Shown here in pieces: positions 7,443 to 15,057 of a DNA stretch of 34,407 bases (position 1 is the stretch's first letter; each line of letters begins with the position of its first letter). The stretch is from Candidatus Fermentibacterota bacterium (GTDB lineage: Bacteria; JAFGKV01): NCBI GenBank assembly GCA_030620115.1, contig JAUXFG010000029.1, forward strand, positions 1 through 34,407, in the 5' to 3' direction. Below the pieces are notes generated by a model that was not told where the DNA came from, made no database searches, and saw only the letters and a program-made list of their open reading frames with translations. Both the position numbers and the translations under genes were made by a program.

Positions 7443-8854
7443 TGAAACTGTTCGAGCAGGATCTTGTTGTGGTGAATATGGGTCTTTCTTCATTCGGGGA
7501 AAATCTCCGACTCGAGGGGGCGCGAGTTGTGCAGATGGACTGGAAACCCGCAGCGTCCGGCAATCGGGAACTGATGGATCTCCTCGATCGGCTCGTGGGG
7601 GGCGACGGGGAACTGCTGCCCAAAATCCGGGACGCCAATACAAAGGCCGTGCGTCGTCTTCTTGAGGCTAAGCCGGTCATTGTAGGCATAGGCACGGCAG
7701 GAGAGGTTATCCCCGGAATGCACAAGGGGCTTGTGCTTCATTCGGGCCCACCTGTGGAATGGGCGCGGATGTGTGGTCCTATGCGAGGAGCGGTGGTTGG
7801 GGGATTAATCCTCGAAGGATTGGCCAAGAATTCCGAAGAAGCTGCGGAACTTGCCTCAGGAGGCGATGTGGAGTTCGAGCCATGTCATCATCATGGGACT
7901 GTGGGACCCATGGCAGGAATCGTCACCGCGTCCATGCCCGTATGGATTCTCGAGAACACAGCATTCGGCAACAGGGCCTTTTGTACACTGAATGAGGGCT
8001 TGGGCAAGGTGTTGCGCTATGGCGCCTTTTCGGATGAGGTGATCGCTCGCCTTAAGTGGATGAAGGAGGTTCTCGCGCCGATGCTGTCAGAGGCATTGAA
8101 TCTGCACGGGCCTTTGGATGTTCGCAGTTTGATTGCGCAAGCACTTCAAATGGGTGACGAAGTGCATAACCGTAACCGTGCGGCTACTTCACTTCTCATA
8201 CGTACTCTCGCTCCCTTTTTGGTTCGATCGAAGGCCGGCGGCGACAAGGTGGCAGAAGTTCTGGAATTCATGAATGGGAACGACCATTTCTTCCTCAACA
8301 TCAGTATGCCGGCCTGCAAGTGCGCCTTGGACCCGGCGTCAGGGATTCCAGGCAGTTCTCTGGTGAGCACAATGTCTCGCAATGGAACAGAGTTCGGTAT
8401 ACGTGTTTCGGGTTTGGGAGAGAGATGGTTCACTGCGCCTGCACCAATGGTTGATGGGCTCTATTTGCCAGGGTTCTCGGCTCAGGATGCCGCGCCCGAT
8501 ATCGGCGATTCCGTGATTACTGAATCAGCTGGTTTGGGTGGGTTTGCCATGGCCGCCGCCCCGGCAATCGTTCAGTTCGTGGGTGGCAGCGCTTCCCAGG
8601 CCCTGACCTTCACAAGGCAAATGTATGATATCACATTGGCTGAGCATGCCATATATAGGATTCCAGGGCTGGATTTCCGCGGAACGCCGACAGGAATCGA
8701 TCTGCTCAAGATCGTGCAAACCGGCATTGTCCCTGTGGTGAATACCGGAATCGCCCATCGTGATCCGGGCGTTGGTATGGTGGGGGCCGGTCTCGTGAAG
8801 CCGCCCATGAGTTGCTTCGAAGATGCCCTGAAAGCCTTTGTGGAGGCGATGTAG
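7442..8854 (+). CDS. allG: YlbE/AllG-like (DUF1116) subunit of oxamate carbamoyltransferase
   Basis: This 470-residue DUF1116 protein is homologous to E. coli YlbE (AllG). The family hallmark CHHHGTVGPMAGI is at 148-160, followed by ITASMPV-like TASMPVWILEN and later KCALDPASGIPGSS and MSRNGTEFGIRVSG. It starts at ATG 7442, one base inside the allF stop. AGGAGG at 7428-7433 lies within the end of allF. Together these indicate equimolar production with AllF. It would form the carbamoyltransferase with the AllF and AllH products. Unlike the E. coli arrangement, the third subunit is not adjacent: a cyclase-family gene and two repeats intervene. Family assignment is firm. Substrate is inferred from the E. 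coli enzyme, and a related ureide is possible. Confidence 0.88.
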   Translation: MKLFEQDLVVVNMGLSSFGENLRLEGARVVQMDWKPAASGNRELMDLLDRLVGGDGELLPKIRDANTKAVRRLLEAKPVIVGIGTAGEVIPGMHKGLVLHSGPPVEWARMCGPMRGAVVGGLILEGLAKNSEEAAELASGGDVEFEPCHHHGTVGPMAGIVTASMPVWILENTAFGNRAFCTLNEGLGKVLRYGAFSDEVIARLKWMKEVLAPMLSEALNLHGPLDVRSLIAQALQMGDEVHNRNRAATSLLIRTLAPFLVRSKAGGDKVAEVLEFMNGNDHFFLNISMPACKCALDPASGIPGSSLVSTMSRNGTEFGIRVSGLGERWFTAPAPMVDGLYLPGFSAQDAAPDIGDSVITESAGLGGFAMAAAPAIVQFVGGSASQALTFTRQMYDITLAEHAIYRIPGLDFRGTPTGIDLLKIVQTGIVPVVNTGIAHRDPGVGMVGAGLVKPPMSCFEDALKAFVEAM

Positions 8855-8883
8855 AAGCTATCAGCGATCAGCCAGAATGAAGA

Positions 8884-8912
8884 GTTGTAGGAGCGCCGTA
8901 AGGCGCGACAAC
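8884..8912. repeat. REP-like hairpin GTTGT...ACAAC
   Basis: An inner stem GCGCC-GTAA-GGCGC is extended by GTTGT/ACAAC across a small internal bulge. It resembles the GTAGGAGCG...CGCGAC REP-type hairpins common in proteobacteria and others. It lies 30 bases after the allG stop, where it could attenuate or protect mRNA. It has no T-run, so it is not a classical intrinsic terminator. Confidence 0.55.
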
Positions 8913-8994
8913 AGCATCACTGAGCAACTCGGGAATCACAATTCGAAAAGCGGCATAGCTGATGACCTTTTCACTTCACAGCATGGAGGAAAAA

Positions 8995-9858
8995 ATGAAA
9001 CTGATTGATCTGACTGTTCCCTTGGGTATCGGTACTCCGGCATGGCCTACCTATGAACCGCTCCAGATGAAGTATTTCAAACGGTTGGCTCCCAATGGAG
9101 CTAATGGCCAACTGCTGACACATTCCAATCACGTGGGCACTCATCTTGACGGGGAGATCCATTTTTACACCCCTGGTAAAGACATCGCGTCTTTGCAGCT
9201 GGACTATCTGGTGAGCGAGGGAGTCGTAGTAGACCTTTCCGATGCGGTGGGGGATTATGAGATCTACACTTCGGCAATGGTGGAAGAACGTGTTGAGGTA
9301 AAGGAGGGCGATATCCTCATTATTCACACCGGCTATCATCACTATGGATGGGATCAGCCCGCGGCAGACGAGATTGCTTACATGGTAAAACATCCGGGCC
9401 CGGATCGGGAGTTCGCGGAATGGGCCAAGGCCAAGAAGCTGAAGTGGATCGGTGTTGACTGTGGTAGCGCGGACCATCCGATGAATACCATAATCAGAGG
9501 TTGGATGCCACGGCAAGCCAGAGAAGCGGATGTTCTTTTCCAGGAGAAATACGGGAAACCATTGGCCGAGGTTTTTGACGATTCCAAGTATCAGCTTATG
9601 CATCTGGAGATGTTCAATCACGGCATCATTCACGCAGAATGCCTGGGCGGCGACATCGATCTGTTGCTGAACCAGCGTTGCACCATCGGCTGTTTCCCAT
9701 GGCGTCTGGTGGATGGCGAAAGCTGTATTGCCAGGATCGTGGCTTTCGTGGATGAGAAACGCTATGACGAACTCATGAAGACCAAATCGAGTTGCACCCT
9801 CACGAAGTTCGGAGACATTGCGGGATCGAAACACCCGGAACTTCATGGCAAGAAGTAG
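8995..9858 (+). CDS. Cyclase-family (kynurenine formamidase-like) metal-dependent hydrolase
   Basis: This 287-residue protein belongs to the cyclase family, whose members include kynurenine formamidase and isatin hydrolase and hydrolyse amide bonds in small or cyclic compounds. The metal motif is HVGTHLDGEIH (46-56), where the usual HxGTHxDxPxH proline is Glu. IIHTGYH, WIGVDCGSADHP and LEMFNHGIIHAECLGG follow as expected. ATG 8995 is chosen because GGAGG at 8985-8989 precedes it by five bases; the frame stays open to 8962. It sits between allG and allH, so I infer that it opens a cyclic ureide or imide to make the carbamoyltransferase substrate. The true substrate is unknown. The gene is followed after three bases by a large repeat. 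Confidence 0.87.
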   Translation: MKLIDLTVPLGIGTPAWPTYEPLQMKYFKRLAPNGANGQLLTHSNHVGTHLDGEIHFYTPGKDIASLQLDYLVSEGVVVDLSDAVGDYEIYTSAMVEERVEVKEGDILIIHTGYHHYGWDQPAADEIAYMVKHPGPDREFAEWAKAKKLKWIGVDCGSADHPMNTIIRGWMPRQAREADVLFQEKYGKPLAEVFDDSKYQLMHLEMFNHGIIHAECLGGDIDLLLNQRCTIGCFPWRLVDGESCIARIVAFVDEKRYDELMKTKSSCTLTKFGDIAGSKHPELHGKK

Positions 9859-9861
9859 GGG

Positions 9862-10110
9862 ATGTTTCAGGACAGGTCGGGAAGTGGTTTACGCTTTGGG
9901 GACCTCCGCGCAAAGAGCAAGGCTGTGCGGGGTGTCATCGCGAGCAGCGCGGCGATCTCAATGAGCGATGAGATTGCTTCGTCGGCCTTCGGCCTCCTCG
10001 CAATGACTGAATGTAAGGACACTGTTCTTGGATCTCTCTACAGGGTCCTGCATTCCTAAATATTGCACTATAGCGCAAGACCGAGACCGCAAGACGAGGA
10101 GATGAAGTAT
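9862..10110 (+). repeat. Long composite repeat, left copy of an inverted pair (partner 14437-14680)
   Basis: Read on the + strand, this matches the reverse complement of 14437-14680 almost end to end. Landmarks: TTTCAGGAC, GGGAAGTGGTTTAC, GGTGTCATCGCGAGC, GCGCGGCGATCTCAATG, GATGAGATTGCTTCGTCG, CTCCTCGCAATGACTGA, CACTGTTC, GATCTCTCTAC, CCGAGACCG. The middle part is the widely dispersed TCATTGCGAGGAG...GAAGCAATCTC bacterial repeat. The copy begins three bases after the cyclase stop and ends about 20 bases before the proposed allH start. No ORF or transposase is visible. Confidence 0.85.
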
Positions 10111-10130
10111 CCCGGAAATAGGAGCAAACC

Positions 10131-11015
10131 CTGAGAGCGGGTCGACTGGCTGCGACTGCACTGGCCGACGCCTCTGAAGGCGTAATCGTCTCAGTTTTTT
10201 CTTCTGCTGCCAACATGTTGCTTGATACCGGTCGGATAGTCGCTCTGCTCCCTTCGTGGAGGCCGCTGCATCCGTGGGCCGTCTCTGGAACTGGGCTTTC
10301 TGAGAATGTGCGCAACGGAATGCCGGTACGGATCAAGGGCGACATTCTTTCGTTTGGGGACATTGAGTTGCAGTTGGGCAAGGTTCGAATCCAAGACCTG
10401 AACCTGACCAAGAAGCTTTCTGTTGTTCCGGATGAGACGATACGACAGCTGCGCGTCGTAGCATCTGTGTCAGAGCAAGAGGATCCGCTGAGTCAGGTCG
10501 CATTGTCTTGCCTTGAACAGTGCAGGGAAACAGGGGATGTGACCCTGATTGCTCAGGCGCTCGGAGCAGGTGGGGGGCTTACACCGTCTGGTGATGATAT
10601 CTTGGTAGGTCTGTTGGCCGCTCTTGATTTGATGTCCGAGGAGAGTTGTGCGTGCCGGAATGATCAGCTGCAAACGAAACCTGGAACTATTGAATCGTCG
10701 GAGTGCCGGGAAGCCGTGATCACGGAGGGAAAGCGGTCCCCACCTTCTCGATTGCGGAAGATTCTTGTTTCGGCTTTGCCTGAGTCGTTGCACGAGCACA
10801 CCACTCTGCTCTCTGCCCAAATGATAGAAGCGGCAATGGTTGGCTGCTACCCGGAGCCTATCGTGACGCTGGGAGGATCGCTGGCTCAGTCTGATGCGTC
10901 ATGGGCGAAAGTCGAGCGAGCTGCCAAGATGGTGACCAAAATGGGGCATGGATCTGGAAGTGCCATGCTCCGCGGTTTCACCGTGGGCCTTGAGTTAGGG
11001 CTCGCGCAGGAATAA
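10131..11015 (+). CDS. allH: YlbF/AllH-like (DUF2877) subunit of oxamate carbamoyltransferase, apparent CTG start
   Basis: This is a DUF2877 protein homologous to E. coli YlbF (AllH). Family motifs present are GLTPSGDDILVGLLAAL (from residue 149) and MGHGSGSAMLRGFTVGLEL near the C terminus. The first ATG (10215) would cut off LRAGRLAAT...SVFSSAAN, which looks like the normal N-terminal strand and helix of the family. The frame is open back to 10122 but holds no ATG, GTG or TTG before 10215. CTG 10131 has GGAG (10121-10124) six bases upstream and gives 294 residues. The start is therefore proposed as CTG; a lost canonical start after repeat insertion is the alternative. It completes the AllFGH set, though displaced from allFG by the cyclase gene and a repeat. 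Confidence 0.8.
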   Translation: MRAGRLAATALADASEGVIVSVFSSAANMLLDTGRIVALLPSWRPLHPWAVSGTGLSENVRNGMPVRIKGDILSFGDIELQLGKVRIQDLNLTKKLSVVPDETIRQLRVVASVSEQEDPLSQVALSCLEQCRETGDVTLIAQALGAGGGLTPSGDDILVGLLAALDLMSEESCACRNDQLQTKPGTIESSECREAVITEGKRSPPSRLRKILVSALPESLHEHTTLLSAQMIEAAMVGCYPEPIVTLGGSLAQSDASWAKVERAAKMVTKMGHGSGSAMLRGFTVGLELGLAQE

Positions 11016-11016
11016 C

Positions 11017-11215
11017 TTCACATCTTGACATCCCGTTTTCATCCCGCACCCAAAGCGTTGGGTGCGGGATGAAAACGGTCCGCCAGCTGGCGGATGCCCC
11101 TACGTGGGGGAGACCTCAGGAAGGGGATGGGGGATTGTCGGGTTACGCTACGCTAACCCGACCTACGGGATGTTGTGCGCCAAGACTGCAAGGTTATTCT
11201 TGCGCAAGCCCTGAG
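11017..11215 (+). repeat. Mosaic intergenic cassette, copy 3 of 3
   Basis: The cassette fills the gap between allH and the GGDEF gene. It carries CTTGACATCCC, a perfect 46-base inverted repeat (11033-11078, listed separately), palindrome TCCGCCAGCTGGCGGA (11079-11094), GATGCCCCTACGTGGGGGAG, TCAGGAAGGGGAT, the GTCGGGTTA hairpin (11137-11162), TACGGGATG, GTGCGCCAAGACTGC, and GCGCAAGCCCTGAG. The final module supplies the GAGG used as ribosome binding site by the next gene, as in copy 2. Confidence 0.75.
11033..11078. repeat. Perfect 21-bp inverted repeat with AGCG loop
   Basis: The left arm (11033-11053) begins CCGTTTTCATCCCGCACCC, and the right arm (11058-11078) is its exact reverse complement, around the four-base loop AGCG. 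It begins 17 bases after the allH stop. The stem is strong enough to stop or stabilise a transcript, but no T-tract follows, so a Rho-independent terminator is not supported. Confidence 0.8.
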
Positions 11216-11223
11216 GCATGAAC

Positions 11224-14200
11224 ATGACGGATATTGCCAGAGAGAATGTGGATGCACTGACCGGGCTCTACAACCGGAGGTTTCTCAGCAGGCGGGTAGA
11301 AGAATACCTAAAGGGAGCCCGAAGTGACGACTTGCCTTTGTCGATCATATTGATCGATCTGGATCATTTCAAGGCCGTCAACGATACCTATGGACACGCC
11401 AGAGGTGATTCCGTGCTGATCCAGTTCGCCTCCTTTCTCAGGGGACGTATCCGTTGTGATGATTCTGTCTTCCGATATGGTGGGGATGAGTTCGTGTGCA
11501 TTCTTCCGAATACAGGCTATGAGCAGGCGATCAGGATCTCACAACGCTTTCTCGAGGAGAGCCGGGCAAGGGAGTTCGCAAGGAACAGGATAACGATGAG
11601 TATCGGCATAGCATCCTTTCCAGAGGACGGACCTGACTGGATGTCCATTTTTGATGTTGCCGATCAACATCTCTATAGTGCAAAAAAGCATGGGAGGGAT
11701 CGGATTGGAATCCGGGGCCGCGGCGAGAGGAGCCTCATTATTCCGACCCCCGAAATAGCCGGCCGATCGTTGGAATGCTTGATGATAGAGGATTCTATGA
11801 GGAGGACATATTCCGGCAGAGGGGGAGTCATCTGTATCAGCGGAGAGACAGGTGTCGGCAAGACGAGGCTGTTCCGGGAGATGGCGGTTTCCTGCTCGTC
11901 TCAGAAAGGCAGGTTTGTATGCAGCAACCTCTCAGCCGCGACCCATTCAATACCATACTATCCCTTCAGGGAGATGATACGCACACTGATCAGCGTGAAG
12001 AGGGGATCATCTCTTGATCAACTGTCCCGGGTCTATCAGATAGAGCTCGCCAAGATTGCCCCCGAACTGCTCAAGGAGCCTGCGGAGGAGGACAGAGATG
12101 TTCTCATGGTTGACAGGTTCAGGCTTTTCGAAGGCGTGAGGCGTTTTCTTGAACTTCAGATCGGGGAAGGACCGCTCTGCATTTGCATAGATAATGTTCA
12201 CTGGGCCGACGAGAATTCGCTTGAGCTCTTTCATTACCTGCTTGGAACGCTGCGAGAAAGCCCTGTTCTATTCATGCTTGCGTATCGGATCGAGGAAGCC
12301 CAGGACAGTGCCTTCCAGGAGATGCTACGCCTTGCGGCATATGAGAATGCACTTGAGAAAATCGACCTTGAGCCTCTAGAAGCATCTGATACAGCCCACA
12401 TGATTTCATTGATCATTGATGCGTGCCCTCCTGCGAATCTCTCGGAGTACATCTACAGGAAGACGGGCGGCAATCCCTTCTTTGTAGAAGAACTAATGAA
12501 GACCCTGTTGAGTGACGGCGCCCTCAGCTGGAATGGTAGCTCCTGGGAATTCGAGGAAGAGGGCAGCGTGACGATTCCTTTCTCAATAGAAGGTGTTGTT
12601 GAGAGGAAACTGGGAATCCTCGGCACTGAAGCCCGTTCTCTCCTCGAGTACGCTGCGGTCATCGGCAGGGAGGTTGACTTTGCTTTTCTCCATGAGGTGT
12701 CGATGGTGAACGAGGGGCATCTCTTCGATCTTCTTGATGAGATAGTTGAGATGAGGCTTTTTTCGGTGGTCGGCGGGGAGAAGTACTGCTTCTCGGAAGA
12801 CATCATCAGAGAGATAATCTACGACGTCATGAATGAGTCCAGGTTAAGGCATCATCACCGCAGAGTGGGCGAGAAGCTGCTCCTGCTCAACATAGAACGT
12901 ATCGACAAGGTCGTAGAAGAGCTATCTTCTCACTTCTACCAGGGCGGCGACTGGGATAGGGCGGTCGAGTACAGCATAATCGCGGGAGACAGGGCAAAAG
13001 CTGCTTATGCCAACCGGGATGCGGTTGGGTTCTATACAAGGGCGATAGAGTGCATAGAGCTCTCTGGGGAGCCCGGCAGTGAGTCAAAGCGTACAGAATG
13101 CCTCAGAAACCGGGCTCTGGTCTATAACCTGATTGGCGAGAACGAGAGGGCGATAGCGGATCTTGAAGAGGCGATAAGTCATTCGGAAAGAGCAGGGAGG
13201 ATCGAGGACAAAGCAGGCTCCCTGATTGCGATCAGTAGGGTCTATGATGATGTCTCGCGGTATGACAGGGCGGAGGAAGCCGCAGAAGAGGCGCTGAGGA
13301 TCTACAGGGAAGAGGGCGATAAGGGAGGAGAAGCGCAGAGTCTCCTGAAATTGGCAGTTGCAAATCGTTTGCGTCGTGACTATCAACCGGCAATCGAGTT
13401 CTTCCGGCTTGCACTGGAAGTAACCCGTGAGTTCCCTGAACATGAAGTGGAGATGAAAGCCCTCAATGGAATGGGGACATCATATGCAGCGCTTGGCGAG
13501 TACGATAAGGCTTTGGATCTCTATAATGAGGCTTTGATTCTGAGCGAACAGAGAGGCGAAAAGACAGTACAGATAGCCGCTTTGGTTAATATTGGCAATA
13601 TCAGTTACTACAATGGGGATTATCCAGGAGCCGTTGAGTTATATCACAAAGCCATGGTTATAATTAAGGACATTGGAAGTCGCAGAACCGAGGCTATAAC
13701 AAGCAATAATCTCGGCTGCATCTATATACAGAAAGGAGACTACTCAAGGGCTATTGAGTACTTGCATAATTCACTCGTATTATATAGGGAGACAGACGAC
13801 AGAGCAAATGAAGCCGGATGTTATCTCAATCTTGGTGAAATGCATGTCAGACAAGGCAATATCAAGAAAGGACACGAGTCGTTCAGGAACTCATTCAGAA
13901 TATTCGAGGGTTCGCCCAACCGCGATGGGCTTGCGAAGTGCCATACACGGGAAGGGAATGCCTTTCTTGAGGAGAATGATATTCATAACGCCAAGATCCA
14001 CTTCGACAAGGCTGAGGAGATTGCAGAGGAGCTTGGGTCAAGGCCTCTTCTCGAAACTGTACTAGTATCAATTGTCGCCCTCCATTTGGAAGAGGGTGAC
14101 CTGGGGAGCGCAAGGGGGCGTCTCGACGAACTCATGTCCCTCTTGGACGAATACGATTCAAAAGAGATCCGGGCGAAATCATTGTGTTTTGCAGGTCGGA

Positions 14201-14433
14201 TATCATCTCACGAGGGCGACCGGGACACAGCCAATTCATTCTTCCAACGATCGATTGCTCTTTGTGAAGAACTTGATGATGAATTCATGTTGGCGATAGC
14301 CATCTACTATCAGGGGCTCATGTTGATGAAAGCAGGCGATGAAACCTCTGGGAAGGAATGCATCGAACGGGCATTGAGGATATTCACTCAGCTTGGTGCT
14401 ATGAGTTGGGTAGGAAGACTTGGTGGGGAATGA
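11224..14433 (+). CDS. Diguanylate cyclase (GGDEF) fused to AAA/STAND-type ATPase and TPR repeats
   Basis: This protein of about 1069 residues has three parts. The N-terminal GGDEF domain (about 1-165) has DALTGLYNRR, IDLDHFKAVND and the active motif RYGGDEF (84-90), with a product-inhibition site RCDD five residues before it, so it should make cyclic-di-GMP. Next is an AAA_16-like ATPase (about 180-560) with Walker A GETGVGKT (207-214) and Walker B-like LCICIDNVHWAD (318-329). The rest is a TPR array (about 600-1065) with many GEYDKALDLYNEAL-type units. No signal peptide or TM is seen, so it is cytoplasmic. ATG 11224 is seven bases after GAGG; ATG 11218 is only one base after it. Arg codons AGG/AGA appear more frequent than in the preceding cluster, hinting at a different history. 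The regulated target is unknown. Confidence 0.9.
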   Translation: MTDIARENVDALTGLYNRRFLSRRVEEYLKGARSDDLPLSIILIDLDHFKAVNDTYGHARGDSVLIQFASFLRGRIRCDDSVFRYGGDEFVCILPNTGYEQAIRISQRFLEESRAREFARNRITMSIGIASFPEDGPDWMSIFDVADQHLYSAKKHGRDRIGIRGRGERSLIIPTPEIAGRSLECLMIEDSMRRTYSGRGGVICISGETGVGKTRLFREMAVSCSSQKGRFVCSNLSAATHSIPYYPFREMIRTLISVKRGSSLDQLSRVYQIELAKIAPELLKEPAEEDRDVLMVDRFRLFEGVRRFLELQIGEGPLCICIDNVHWADENSLELFHYLLGTLRESPVLFMLAYRIEEAQDSAFQEMLRLAAYENALEKIDLEPLEASDTAHMISLIIDACPPANLSEYIYRKTGGNPFFVEELMKTLLSDGALSWNGSSWEFEEEGSVTIPFSIEGVVERKLGILGTEARSLLEYAAVIGREVDFAFLHEVSMVNEGHLFDLLDEIVEMRLFSVVGGEKYCFSEDIIREIIYDVMNESRLRHHHRRVGEKLLLLNIERIDKVVEELSSHFYQGGDWDRAVEYSIIAGDRAKAAYANRDAVGFYTRAIECIELSGEPGSESKRTECLRNRALVYNLIGENERAIADLEEAISHSERAGRIEDKAGSLIAISRVYDDVSRYDRAEEAAEEALRIYREEGDKGGEAQSLLKLAVANRLRRDYQPAIEFFRLALEVTREFPEHEVEMKALNGMGTSYAALGEYDKALDLYNEALILSEQRGEKTVQIAALVNIGNISYYNGDYPGAVELYHKAMVIIKDIGSRRTEAITSNNLGCIYIQKGDYSRAIEYLHNSLVLYRETDDRANEAGCYLNLGEMHVRQGNIKKGHESFRNSFRIFEGSPNRDGLAKCHTREGNAFLEENDIHNAKIHFDKAEEIAEELGSRPLLETVLVSIVALHLEEGDLGSARGRLDELMSLLDEYDSKEIRAKSLCFAGRISSHEGDRDTANSFFQRSIALCEELDDEFMLAIAIYYQGLMLMKAGDETSGKECIERALRIFTQLGAMSWVGRLGGE

Positions 14434-14436
14434 GAG

Positions 14437-14680
14437 ATGTTTCATTCTCTCGTTTTACGGTCTCGGCCTCGCGCTACGGCTCACGATAGGAATACAATAT
14501 CCCGTAGAGAGATCACGGAACAGTGGCGTCACCCTCAGTCATTGCGAGGAGGGTAACGACGAAGCAATCTCATCCGCCCATTGAGATCGCCGCGCTGTCG
14601 CTCGCGATGACCCCTGGGGCCTCAGTCATTACAGGGAGGGTTCCGAAAGTGTAAACCACTTCCCGGCCCGTCCTGAAATA
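14437..14680 (-). repeat. Long composite repeat, right copy of an inverted pair (partner 9862-10110)
   Basis: This is an inverted copy of 9862-10110, beginning three bases after the GGDEF-gene stop. Readable blocks on the + strand are CGGTCTCGG, GTAGAGAGATC, TCAGTCATTGCGAGGAGG, ACGACGAAGCAATCTCATC, CATTGAGATCGCCGCGC, CTCGCGATGACCCC, GTAAACCACTTCCCGG and GTCCTGAAAT. It carries an additional block around 14617-14640 that copy A lacks. The flanks do not show a clear target duplication. Confidence 0.85.
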
Positions 14681-15057
14681 TCCCAGTTTCTGCGCATAAA
14701 CTTAAATAGTTTTCCAAACGGCCGATCTTTCGAAGCGAGCGGAGCAGATCGAATCGGTTGGGAGAATATGATGTGACGTGGTGTATTCCTGAGAGATAGC
14801 CTGCCCTGCAACGCAGACTGGCGATTCCGTACCGGCGAGGAATCCCTCATCGAGGCTCCCCACGATCTCGGAGAGATCCTCCGCTCCTTTCACTCACCCA
14901 GAATGAGAGTGGCGATATCCTGCCCAGGTCCTTGGGTTCGTGCAGGAATGAGTTCTCAGTCTCAGATTCCACAGAACGGTTGCCTGACCCGGTCCATGTG
15001 GTTTGTTTGCTTCCCCTGATTCATCGTGTCGGGAAACTACGCCCGTAGGCCCGGAAA
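14681..15057. other. Noncoding gap with repeat fragments before the membrane operon
   Basis: The left part (14681-14880) has no recognisable element beyond short hairpins. The stretch from about 14885 to 14975 (CTTTCACTCACCCAGAATGA, GTGGCGATATCCTG, GAGTTCTCAGTCTCAG) resembles 26015-26077 after priA, so it is a diverged dispersed repeat. I see no convincing gene on either strand. The promoter of the five-gene operon should lie here, but I cannot identify -35/-10 boxes with confidence. Confidence 0.5.

Noticed and set aside
8971-9846. Long open frame on the - strand across the cyclase gene
   Set aside because: It mirrors the codon structure of the cyclase gene, has no ribosome site and no recognisable motif, while the + strand protein has clear family motifs.
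10378-10402. tRNA T-arm-like GGTTCGAATCC
   Set aside because: It lies inside the allH coding frame, and no acceptor stem, D-arm or anticodon arm can be built around it.
11033-11094. Rho-independent terminator after allH
   Set aside because: The stem is excellent, but a second GC-rich palindrome follows instead of a T-tract.
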